Part shown: in pieces, positions 8,868-18,350 of the stretch
Layout: every line of letters starts with the position of its first letter
How positions within the stretch are numbered: position 1 is the first letter of the stretch
Origin: Saksenaea vasiformis B4078
Taxonomy: Eukaryota > Mucoromycota > Mucoromycetes > Mucorales > Saksenaeaceae
Direction of reading: 5' to 3'
DNA: 19,067 nucleotides
NCBI GenBank assembly: GCA_000697055.1
Contig: JNDT01002060.1
Coordinates: 1 to 19,067, forward strand
The notes under the pieces: generated by a model
Told to the model about the DNA's origin: nothing
Seen by the model: the letters and a program-made list of their open reading frames with translations, nothing else
Databases searched by the model: none
Translations under genes and position numbers: made by a program

Positions 8868-10569
8868 ATTTACGACTTGGTCGATTTGGACGAGGAAGAA
8901 GCAGAGGGAGAAATAGAACGCTGGATACGTCCTACTTCTGTGCGTCAAATCGTGAATGGAATTCACGTTCTGAGAATGCCAAGTTTTACACACAACAAAT
9001 TCAGATATATGCAAGAGATTTACGATCACTTATGCGGCAATGTTGGTCCGCTGCCTATGACAAAGAAGACATTAAAGAATCAAACGCAGGAGTATTACCC
9101 CTTTCTCATTAATGGTGGATGATCTTGAAAATGTTTTCCGTGCTGTTCCAATCGCACAGCCTGCCGAACGTCCCAGCAGCCGATGGACATCAAGGCTTGT
9201 CGACAAGCTTACTCAGAAATGGAGAATACAGCCCGTAGCCCTTTCAATGACCGAACTAGACGTTTGGAGGCTCAGATTATCCAGGCCATCATACAAGATC
9301 GGGATTTAACAGGAGTCTTCCCATCGTTAACCGTCGACTCAGTTGTCTATCTGACGTCTAAGGGCCGTCGAACAAGAGAAAAGATCCGCAATGGTATCTT
9401 TCGACCTAAGAAGTTCCTACAATGTTGAGGTCCCAATCGTCAGTATCATGCGGTACCACAGCATTTTTTCACACAGCGATACATTGATATTGACGCCCGA
9501 GCTCTTCGTGAGTTACTGCTATGGGCTACTAGAGACAATCCGGCTGCGCACTGACTGATTGACTCGGGACATGGCTTTCACGTTAACAGGATCAGGTGGT
9601 GGACAGAAGCATTCAATTTCTCCCGACTCCGAGGCGACCAGGAGCCTGGCTCTGAAGACGAAGATCAAGCTAGACGTCAAAAGTTGTTCAAGTGCCCATA
9701 TCAGCACGGATGTAATTAGCACAAGCGTATTGTATGCAGACTCAAGCGACCAAAACGCGGGTCATTGAACCCAACCAACGTACCTATTGGTTCTGACACG
9801 CGAGTGATTGGGGCAGACCCAGGTGTGACAGACTTAGTAATTACAAGCAATGCTTGCGCTGGTCGAGAGGCCGTCCCCAGGCAAAACCTGCATATATCCG
9901 CGAAGGAATGGCACGAACTCGCTTTCCACAACAAAGATTCCTCGCGGCGACGCACGCACCGTATCCAGGATCCCGACATACAGAAGATCCAATCAGAGAT
10001 TATCACACCAAAGACGGTGAACCGGCAAGTGTTTGTGGAGAGTCTGCGCTCCATCTTTCCGCGTCTCGAGCGTCTTCTCCAATTTTATACCCGAGAAGGA
10101 ACGTTGCGCTAGACCACCTAGCGTTGGTCACAGCGGGCACTTCATGAAATATGTATGTGCGTGAGGGGCGATAGGAACAGGAAAGAAGACATCGTTGTGG
10201 CATATGGAAGTGCGAAATTCAGTCATACGCAGGCGGGGCATCGACCAGTCCCTGTCAAGACTTTTCGCCGCAAACTCTCGCAATACGTCACGATGGTCTT
10301 CATTAATGAATTCAGAACCAGCCAAGCGCTCCAACCTTTGCAGGCGTGGTCAGCATACACAACAAATTCGGCAAAGTATGCCCTCTGTACATACGGAAAC
10401 AGATTTTCTAGACCGGCCGGGACCAGCCCTCCACGCCATGAAGCCTTGCTAAACATGTCGCACAATCTGGAATAGGGACGTGAACCCTGCCAGGAACATC
10501 CTCCATATCTTCTGGCACATGCGCGACAACGACAGTGCTAGGCCATTTGAATTCGAAAAGAAAGCATAG
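8868..10569 (+). pseudogene. Decayed Fanzor (TnpB-like RNA-guided nuclease), RuvC triad still readable
   Basis: One reading frame (codons starting at positions divisible by 3) can be followed from 8868 to about 10315, interrupted only by stops at 9120, 9126, 9426, 9552, 9717, 10110 and 10119. A shift of one base after 10316 continues it to 10569, with one more stop at 10450. Family landmarks in order: HVNRIRWW near 9580; RuvC-I VIGADPGVTDLV (Asp codon 9816); ISAKEWHELA; LLQFY; IVVAYGSAKFS; RuvC-II NEFRTSQ (Glu codon 10308); a degenerate zinc ribbon (one Cys after the shift, then C-stop-TC); RuvC-III TIWNRDVNPARNIL (Asp codon 10477). Fanzors are eukaryotic relatives of TnpB, often carried by transposons, that cut DNA guided by an RNA. 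About 560 codons are covered, near the low end for the family. The true N-terminus is not identified. Eight stops and a shift make it inactive unless the reading is wrong. Confidence 0.75.
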
Positions 10570-10949
10570 AAAGCCATTGGGGTGGGTGTCCTCGGAGAAA
10601 GTCCGCCCCATGCTGACATCTTCGTGTATGTACTCTCATATGTAATTCCTTTGGATTGCCTTTTGGTCCTACGTGGCGGTTGAGTAGCTTTTTGACCGCT
10701 ACAAAGGCCTGTAAGGCAAGCAATGGAGCTAAAATCCAGAATAGGTCACTAAGGCTAGTCTTCTTTTTCAGATGTACTCTTGCAATACAGCAAACTAAAA
10801 TCTGGAGGTATAAGGGCATAGAGTCAAAGGGAAAAATGTATGGTCCATATTTGATTTATACATATGCTCCTGGTATAAAAGGCGTTCTGGTTCTAAGGAA
10901 GTTTACATGACGATGATCTTTCGGAGATGGTTGAAAGAAAAACTGATCA
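10570..10949. other. Spacer between two Fanzor-like relics
   Basis: I see no conserved coding motif here. If the first relic had a guide RNA, its 3' flank in this stretch is where to look. No long inverted repeat is visible by eye. Confidence 0.35.
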
Positions 10950-11626
10950 ATGTCACGGATCATGGCCGAAGAGACTAATCAGAAGCTGTCGACAAGAAAA
11001 CATAGGTGTAAAAGCGAAAGAAGAAAGGCAACTAATGTAACTTCTTGGTTCTGTTCATATTTCGTTGCCGCAGCAGAAGAGAGAATATGCCGTAAGGAAC
11101 GCCGAGAACGTCTTAGCAGAAAACTCGGTAGAGACAGTGAAGAGCTCGACAGAAATATTTGACACGTATAAGGTAGCGTGCGTTTGTTTTTATTTGTCTA
11201 TTTATGTGTCAAGTCTAACCCTATTGATTAGACTGCTACCAAGGAAAATAGAATATCAGGATCGTTTTATTATTCAAATCGTTCTAAAAAAAGAAGGCAT
11301 GCGCAGTTCATTCGTAGTGATTTGGCGTATGTTCGATTAGCAAGTGCAGCGAGAAGATTCATCGCAGTTGGTGATGGAACTGCTGCCAAGGGAAAAGGTC
11401 GCCTAGTGATGAGTGTAGCAGCAGGTGGGACAGGTGTCGCGTATCACACAGGGGGTCATACGAAGTGGGACGGCAGGAAGATGAGGGGAATTCATCAGCG
11501 ACACGCGACAGTAGGCATCACCTATGAATACATGATATCACAAACATAATTCATTTGCTTTCCCAACCGCAACGTGCGAAATCTGCGAGGTAGCAAACGG
11601 AAAAAAGCATGATGGCATCAGTTAGC
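10950..11626 (+). pseudogene. Second Fanzor-like relic with two introns, C-terminus broken
   Basis: Exons 10950-11036, 11074-11172 and 11232-11549 join in frame to about 167 codons. The intron at 11037-11073 is 37 nt (or 40 using the next AG). The intron at 11173-11231 is 59 nt, with a T-rich body and a CTAAC branch site. The spliced frame has the order seen between RuvC-I and RuvC-II in Fanzors: SVETVKSSTEIFDTYK, FYYSNRSKKRRH, then AVGDGTAAKGKGR and finally YEYMISQT, which stands where others have DEYLSSQ. It ends at TAA 11547-11549. In another frame a CEIC pair (Cys codons 11575 and 11584) and KKHDGIS follow, like the zinc-ribbon start. RuvC-I and RuvC-III are not found. An unrelated small gene is the alternative, but the motif order argues for Fanzor. 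Confidence 0.5.
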
Positions 11627-13916
11627 CGTTCGAATGTTGATTGCTCCCGGTTTCGATCCGGACGTAGTACAAGGAACGCAAGATGGAAGCTGGATAGCGT
11701 AGACCTCTTCTGTATCAGAAGATCTCCAACGCCGCTATCTTGCCTCCATTAAGTCAAAGAATCAGTCAATAATACGTTGCATCTTCATTATATGGTGTTT
11801 CATCAGTGCGTGGCGGGACAGCGGTCTCCACTCAATAGTGCGAATGCCTTTTGGACAAGTAGATCATCCATCAGCGTATTGCCAGAAAGACTTATCGCCA
11901 TGGACGTTTACGCTGGATCAGATGAATCCTACTCCATGAGAGATTACATGTGTACTAAATGGCGCAAACTGAATTTTGTTACTGCACACATTTGGACATC
12001 ACCTGGCGCAGAAACCATGTTGACCAGCGTAAAATCCCTTACAGTGCCATACTTTCTAAGAAAGGAAAAAAGTATTATTTTGGCTGAATGTGTAAAGGTG
12101 CCATGCAATACATACCCGCAACTTATTATTACCGTTTAGGTTTAGTTTGTGTAACTAATTTAACAATGGCCACAAGGGTCTGATATACATCCTCGCAGCG
12201 AAGCTTTGCATTATAAAGCTCTTACCGATTGTTTCTATTCTCATACCGTAGCGTTTCCCGAAAGTAATTTCGCTCTCGGGTCAAGATTAATTTCGCGCTT
12301 TTCCTCAAAAAAGGCAGATTCACGTCGTCCCAAAATAGAAGTCTGCGTGCTGGCTAAGATCGTCACACAGTTGTCAGGTTCAGGGGGATTTTAACTAACC
12401 TTCTTTCCGACCAAACGCGCTCAGTCAGGGCTAAACACGACTCATATGCCCTAAATATGTTCGTGACTCGAAGGGGTGCTACAAGTGTATGCACTTGTAC
12501 CATGACGTAGTCTCGATAGTTATCCTTTCAAAAGCATCTACCGTATATATTTATTTTGCAAAAGATCGTGTCAGAGGACTGCCAAGCTCAAATTTTTATC
12601 TAACAGCGCGTCTACTTATTGACGATCTATTGTGGGAAGGACCCATACTTGTGTCAATTTGTTTTCAATAATGTTGATGTAACAGTGCTAACGAATTGCA
12701 AGATAAGGCATAGGCCGGATAGAGGGAGCACCAAACGTAGTCATACTCCGTCCAATAGTCACCAATGGCGCGTATTGTGAATCGAGTCCGAGTTGCCGTA
12801 GGAACATATGGAGATAACTTTAGTTGTTGATATAATCACAATTTGAAAACTTGCCAGATATGGAAATCAAGAGGTTGTCTCAGGTTTGGGTTGACGAATA
12901 GAGCCCAAATAAGCTAGTCATTTTCCTATCAATAGTGTTTTTCGTAGCTAAATAAGGCTTTGGACGCCACACGTATCTCTCGGCCCATGACATTTAGTTT
13001 CCTGTAGAATTTCAGGCGTTAGAAAGGGATGTAGGAGGCTCATATCCCAAGCGCTTTCTAATATGACCTTCTTATGCTTCCCGTTGATGATATGTGGCTG
13101 AACATTTTGAATATTCTGTCGTTCCATCTCACGCTACCAAGCCCATCTATTGACCTATACGAGAGTGGATAAACACTTATTTCGCGGTAGCTAAGGTGCT
13201 ACTATTCTCTAACAGTATTTCAAAGAATATGAGATTTGACGGTCAGAATAGAGGGTGTAGGCCACACGAAAGGCGTTTTTCTCATGCAAACGTCTACGTT
13301 ATGGGAATTCACAAGATCGGAATTCGAAAGGATAGAATTGCGACAGTAAAGCATGACCTTCGACTTACATTTTATCTCGTTTCAGTAGTTCATAGCCACA
13401 GGGGTCGTGTAACTTGAGATAAGGAGCACCTATGTTGCTTAGAGGTCGTTTGGTTATGAGTGGATAAGTGGCCTTGTTGTCGGTTCGTTTGCACACTTGA
13501 AACACAAACTATCAAAAAGATTGGCAGGTTCCAATGCTGTTCGTAAATGTTCAGAACGTTGATTTATCCGATTTTTGCTTTGCTAGTTAATTGCGCTTAA
13601 GTTATGTTTGAGAAGTGCTCTTTTTTATTTGTTTCTAACGTACTCTCAATTTCCACTCGGGTGGAAAACCTCGTGTACCTGCTGCCTTTGTACTCTAGGC
13701 TTTTTATACTCTTTGTGCATTGTAACTTTAAGGCTGACACATAAGAACTATTCTACACTAGCTTAGACAAACTTTGGGAAACTTGATGAAAAGCAACATC
13801 AACATCATAAGCACCATTATTACTTTAGCGACGTAAATGTTAGTATCAATGTAAGCCGATGACTATCTCCCTGCGTTTTTCAATGAGCATGCGATCACAA
13901 CCTTCCTTTACTACGT
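11627..13916. other. Long stretch with no recognisable gene
   Basis: The frames here (for example 11777-12139, 12206-12394, 12489-12671 and 13196-13417 on the plus strand) are short, lack recognisable motifs and have biased compositions. Possibly old transposon debris. A short hairpin (CCCGA...TCGGG) occurs around 12258-12281. Confidence 0.45.
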
Positions 13917-14126
13917 TCAAAGCATGACTTCGTGATACTTCTCATGCTGTTTGACCCATCTCGTTGTTGCACGAACGCGAATTCCCAATCGTTTCGCTGC
14001 AGCAGTTTTTATGCAGTTTTCAATATTCAGTTTGACGAATCTAGTCCTGTCACAAAAATGGCAAACATGCATTTCCCTCGTATATCTTATACGATGGTCT
14101 CCAACTCTATGCATTTGGATTTGCAC
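13917..14126 (-). pseudogene. Transposase helix-turn-helix fragment (Tc1/mariner- or Pogo-like)
   Basis: The minus-strand frame contains IKTAAAKRLGIRVRATTRWVKQ, cited here as two overlapping parts: AAAKRLGI and TTRWVKQHEK. This is the usual shape of the N-terminal helix-turn-helix in fungal DDE transposases (A-A-K-x-L-G-I ... T-x-x-x-W-V-K). It ends at a TGA after about 70 codons, and no catalytic DDE domain is seen downstream. The frame opens with GTG after a stop, so no true start is visible. Probably a decayed end of a DNA transposon. Confidence 0.45.
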
Positions 14127-15045
14127 CGAATTGACTCAAATTGATCCTTCTGCGGCAAGCTTTGGCGTGAAGGACTGCTCCCGAAGTACAGAGCTCCTGA
14201 TCAGCAATATAGTCCATGAGCTCGGTATCAGCCGTTTTCATCGACCGCGTTTCCCTGTTCATTTCGTACCAAAATTGTTCACTCAACGTTCGAAATTTTA
14301 AAGCACTACCAAAATAACGTAACTCTTACGCATTTTATATACCTGGAAGCGTCAAAGCTTCCCTGATTCCTAAGTAGGCGACATCCATTTTTGGAAATAT
14401 CCTTGCTGCACTTGCATCTGGGTTTTCCCTTTGTATTCATCATCTACGATCGGATTTGTCGGTAAGAGAAAATGCGTTTTATTTTGACATAGTAGAATAA
14501 TAGAAGCTTAGTTATTGTTAGCCACGGCAGAAAAGCCGCTGCTGTTATTGTAAGACATGGAATAGTTTTTTTTCTCATGTTGATCCGCTAACCTTTTTCT
14601 TTCATTCTGTCACACAGGCAGTCATCAGACAGTCTGATTTGTCAGTTGCCGCAGGTGGAGTCTGAAGGAAGTCTGTACAACATCGATCAATGAAGTCCTA
14701 TCGATCCCGCCACAACACCGTCAAATAGAACGATGGCCATCAGTAAACATTAGCAAGCACTTCTCATTTTCAAGTTAGATTCTTAATTTGCTATTAGCAT
14801 CGATCTTACTGTCTGTAACTGTACTCTAGAGTTGTGTATCCATTAATTGCAATGGCTGTTCTTTGTCTTCCATCAACTGCGTGTTCGTGCAACGCAAAAG
14901 AAAAATGCCACTGTTAAATAACTGGTGTCAGACTTTCCTTTTGATTACTCTGTTTCTTTCCCGTGTTCTATAACTATCCCACCCATTCCTTTCTTCACGG
15001 CAATCTTTCTGTTTTCCCGTTCCATTCTTTGAACGAAAGCAGACG
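14127..15045. other. Intergenic region and 5' leader of the S8 protease
   Basis: No gene is recognised between 14127 and about 14900. The stretch at about 14930-15030 is pyrimidine-rich on the plus strand (CCTTTTGATTACTCTG, TTTCTTTCCCG, CCTTTCTTC), typical of a fungal 5' leader just before the protease ATG. GTTAAATAA near 14914 is a weak TATA-like element. Confidence 0.45.
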
Positions 15046-16968
15046 ATGATCCTTAAACCAATTTTTTTTGTTTGTTTCCTTTTCGTGGCCAATGTTTTGG
15101 CCACATTCAATGTCGATAACAAGTACATTATTCGATTGAAACGTGACGCTTGTATCAAAGACTGTATGTTTATTTGATATGGATAATCTCCACACATTTA
15201 CTAATAAGCTGTATCTACAGTCATTCCTCGACTTATTGACGGTGCTGATGAGTTTATTGGAAAACTTTTGGATGATGCCACACATGCATCGAAAATTCAC
15301 TCTGGAAAACACGTGAAGCGTTGCAATCTTAAGAAGCACAATCACGTTGACGTGTTGGACACTTACAATATTGGCAATACTTTCAAAGCTCTTAGCGTCG
15401 AGATCGAGGACCACTCGCTTGTTAAGCATCTGGTGGGACTCTTTGACGAAGTTGCGTCCATTTATCCCGACGACAAGATTCAATACAATTTTGGCCACTC
15501 CGGCAATATGGAACGACGCTATTATATTGTAAGCTAACATGTATTTGGATCCACAACACGTGCTTAATTATAATTAGCGTCCCGTTCGCCTTCATAATTC
15601 GAGTAGCACAGAACCTGAAAATGGCAATATCAAACCAAAGAAGCAAAAGAAACAAAAGAAGATCACAAACTTGAACCAGTTGGAACATGACGAGAACTGT
15701 CCTCGCTATAAGAAGCATGCTGCGACTTCGTCTGCATCCAAGAAGAAGGCTGCATCGAAGAAGAAAATCGCATCCAAGACAAATGCCGCATCGAAGAAAA
15801 AGACTGGCTTTAAGAAAACAAAGCCGTCTTCATCAAAGCGTCCTGTCACTTCTTTTGCCAAGAATGCCAGCGATAGCGAACAAAGTAACGCTCCCTGGAA
15901 TCTCGTCCGCATCTCTGAACGCAAGCCCGACTACAAGAAGCCTTATATTTACGATTCTAGCGCTGGGTAAGGAAAATTTTGGCTGCTATCAGACGCTAAG
16001 CCGTCTCATTTTTCAATAGATCAGGTGTTTACGTTTATGTTGTCGATGATGGTATCAATGTTGAACATGAAGATCTTCAAGGCCGTGCCACGACAGGCTT
16101 CCAGGCAATCAGTGATGCTGATCCATCCGGCGGAGGCCATGGTACTCATGTTTCCGGCATCATTGCTGGAAAGAAGTACGGTGTGGCCAAGAAAGCCAAA
16201 CTTATTTCGGTCCAAGTTCTGGATGAAAACGGCGTCGGTACTGTCTCTATGCTTCTCGCAGGTATCCAGTGGGCTGCCAAGGATGCTAAGAAGCACAAGG
16301 ATCGCGCGGTGATCAACATGTCCCTTGGCATTTCTGAGACAAACCGAGCTTCCGAAGCTTTGGATAAGGGTAAATTGACCGAAATGAAAAAAAAGGGACC
16401 GAGGTAACACATGTTTCTTTTTCTAGCTGTGACAGCTGCTGTACAAGCTGGGTTCCCGGTCATTGCTGCCTCTGGTAACGACGCTATGTAAGTTCCCTCC
16501 CTCATATCAAACTCTCTCCGGATGCTTAACATAATCTTTCTACTATCAGTGATGCTTGTACCATCGTACCTGCTCGCAACCCCAATGTTTGGACCATATC
16601 TGCTACTGACAAGAATGACGTCGCAGACCCAGACAGCAACGTCGGCAAATGTGTCCAGATGTACGCTCCAGGTAAGAAGCTACGGTAACGCAATGTTGTT
16701 GCTTAAAATCATCTGTACTGTAGGAGTTGATGTCAAGAGCATCTATATTGGCTCCAAAACGGCCACGAAGGTCATGAGTGGTTCATCGATGGCTGCCCCT
16801 CACGTCAGTGGTGTGGTTGCCTTGATGTTGCCCGAGCTGGAGAACCCTACACCCAAGAACATATATAAGGCGCTTGAAAAAGCTTCTACCAAAGGTCTCC
16901 TTAAAAAAATCCCAAGCGAGGTGCCTAACAAATTGGTGTTCAATGGCCAGACCGTGTCTAAAGCTTAA
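15046..16968 (+). CDS. Secreted subtilisin-type serine protease (peptidase S8, proteinase K-like)
   Basis: I read seven exons: 15046-15163, 15221-15528, 15578-15966, 16020-16369, 16427-16487, 16550-16671 and 16724-16968. The six GT...AG introns are 49-62 nt. They join in phase to 530 aa ending in TAA. Residues 1-19 are a signal peptide (hydrophobic, ending ANVLA). Residues about 26-130 are an inhibitor I9 propeptide (KYIIRLKRDA; DTYNIGNTFKALSVE). A lysine/serine-rich insert covers about residues 160-235. The S8 domain starts at APWNLVRIS, about 244. Catalytic residues: D281 in VVDDGI, H312 in GHGTHVSG, oxyanion N406 in ASGNDA, and S471 in SGSSMAAPHVSG. DDG and GSS replace the common DTG and GTS without removing the triad. 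It should be an extracellular endoprotease activated by propeptide removal. No related neighbours. Confidence 0.92.
15626..15870 (+). other. Lysine-rich low-complexity insert inside the S8 protease
   Basis: Within exon 3, the coding repeat of ASKKK-type units (SASKKKAASKKK, NAASKKKTGFKK) and an earlier KPKKQKKQKK run lie between the propeptide and the catalytic domain. SSSKRPVTS contains a KR site that a Kex2-like protease could cut. At DNA level it is an imperfect GCATCSAAGAAGAAG repeat. Confidence 0.75.
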
Positions 16969-17772
16969 ATAGCTTGCTTATTTGTTAGATAATACACATC
17001 TATTTATTGTTGGCCTTTGACCGGCCAATCATTAATAACTTGCTCCATACTTCTGTATCTTGTTTCGCCTTCCTTATTTTTAAAGCACCTTTGCAGCAAA
17101 GCATTCCTCTAGTAATTACCCTTTTTGCAGAATTTACACAGCTTTCGAAGTTATTCCCATTAGCCAATGCTGCATTATGTGAAGGTGTCCTATCTTCCCT
17201 AAGAATCATTTTGCTTTGAAACAGCTCTTTTTGCAATGAGCCTATATGCCGATATTATCATGGTGTCAGATAAGTCTCTAAACCCTAATACAAAAGCCCC
17301 TTTTGTGACAGACGACAGCACATTCCCAATCCGTATTGCGCGTGTTTTTCTTTTGTCCTCTGGTTACAGTGCATTCTTATAGCTTTGATAGCGATTTTCG
17401 TTACTCTATTCAAAAGCCTTCTGCCTTAATTCATGTAGATGCATGTGAAACGTTGGCCATATCCTGCTATGAATGATTCAGAGTTATCGCTTGGTGAATA
17501 GCAATTTACGCTGTCCTAAACAAACTCTGCGTCTATGAAGGAATGAAAATGTGCGTTGTTACTACCTCATCTATGAAAAGAGGCATAAATTTACTTCCGT
17601 GAAACCAAATTTTCCAGGCGCAAAATTGCCTACAATACGACAAAAAAGAGAACAATGAGTGGGAGGGCTACAGGACGAAAGATTACCTCAACCAACTCTG
17701 TCTATTAGTCGTACGGCTGGTTCATGTGAATGGATTACTGCAGCAGTGCATACCGAAGAAAAGAGCGAAATA

Positions 17773-17817
17773 GAATAAGCAAAACCTAAATAAGCAAAAC
17801 CTGAATAAGCAAAAAGG
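17773..17817. repeat. 15-bp tandem repeat, 3 copies
   Basis: Three 15-mers of the form (G/A)AATAAGCAAAACCT start at 17773, 17788 and 17803; the third ends AAAGG. They lie downstream of the Fanzor gene on its strand. Confidence 0.8.
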
Positions 17818-17862
17818 TCAGCATCTGCTGGGCATTTTATCTGAAATGTCATTGAATGCTTC

Positions 17863-17884
17863 AAACGCTAGCGATGCTGAAATG
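17863..17884 (+). repeat. Extra copy of the inverted-repeat arm motif
   Basis: AAACGCTAGCGATGCTGAAATG resembles the right arm of the 18065-18228 inverted repeat read on the minus strand (AAACGTTTGCGACGCTGAAATG). A short GCATTTTATCTGAAAT / GCATTTATCCTTGAAAT pair flanks it at about 17832 and 17891. Confidence 0.4.
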
Positions 17885-18064
17885 TACTGAGCATTTATCC
17901 TTGAAATCACGCATCGTTAAAGGGAACTTTTAAAATGGCTGTTATCAACAAAGGCTAATGTTCCCAAACGCGCTCTGAAGCCATCTTTTTGGTATTGAAT
18001 AAGACAGGCATATTGTTTGCAGGATGGTACTGTTTGAATGACATTCTACTACTGTTTTTTGCAG

Positions 18065-18228
18065 AACGTTTTGCGTCGCCTAAAATGCTCTTTTGCGGTC
18101 GCCTAAAACCAAGTTTACGCTATGATGAACCAAATTTAGTCAAATTAAAGCGTTACCGTTGATCTCTGTGTACTTACCTATCCACTTGGTTTCGGCGATA
18201 CAAGAGCATTTCAGCGTCGCAAACGTTT
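18065..18228 (-). ncRNA. Long imperfect inverted repeat; candidate guide-RNA scaffold or element end
   Basis: The left arm, 18065-18114, pairs with the right arm, 18184-18228, around a 69-nt loop. Matching blocks in order are AACGTTTTGCG / AACGTTTGCG, AAATGCTCTT in both, and TCGCCTAAAACCAAGT / TCGCCGAAACCAAGT, with small bulges between. It begins 122 nt past the stop of the intact Fanzor, on the side where OMEGA guide RNAs are usually encoded. A TCGCCTAAAA word is doubled in the left arm. Seen: the inverted repeat and its position. Inferred: any RNA. It could equally be a small MITE (about 164 bp) inserted in the 3' flank; no target-site duplication is obvious. Confidence 0.45.
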
Positions 18229-18350
18229 CTCTGATGAGTACTCTGTTCTACAACCTGCAAGAGGACTTACCGATGAATACACCTAAAGGGAAGCACAAGT
18301 AAAACTGATCTAAGTTAAGGATTACAAGACATTTCACTAACCGTAATAAT

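Larger units (their letters stand above)
16969..18064. other. Intergenic region between convergent protease and Fanzor genes
   Basis: No gene is recognised. A minus-strand frame (17000-17236) starts with TTG and contains a short ankyrin-like phrase, but nothing else supports it. The right part has a 15-bp tandem repeat (17773-17817) and related repeat words around 17831-17907 that resemble the arms of the inverted repeat at 18065-18228. Confidence 0.45.

Noticed and set aside
10155..10475. 106-codon frame as an independent small gene
   Set aside because: It is a piece of the Fanzor relic between a stop and the frameshift, carrying the RuvC-II region.
11640..11665. tRNA T-arm-like word (CCGGTTTCGATCCGG)
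   Set aside because: The loop does not fit TTCRANY, and no acceptor, D or anticodon arms are found around it.
13951..14301. 116-codon plus-strand frame
   Set aside because: It is antisense to the transposase HTH fragment, and its composition is that of a shadow frame.
14995..15540. 181-codon minus-strand open frame
   Set aside because: It lies antisense to exons 1-2 of the S8 protease and across its first intron, starts with a non-ATG codon and has no recognisable motif; a shadow of the real gene.
17000..17236. Ankyrin-like phrase on the minus strand (EDRTPSHNAALANGN)
   Set aside because: A single short resemblance in a TTG-started frame, with no repeat of the motif and no gene structure.
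17773..17817. CRISPR-like spaced repeat
   Set aside because: Head-to-tail 15-mers without unique spacers, in a eukaryotic context; an ordinary minisatellite.
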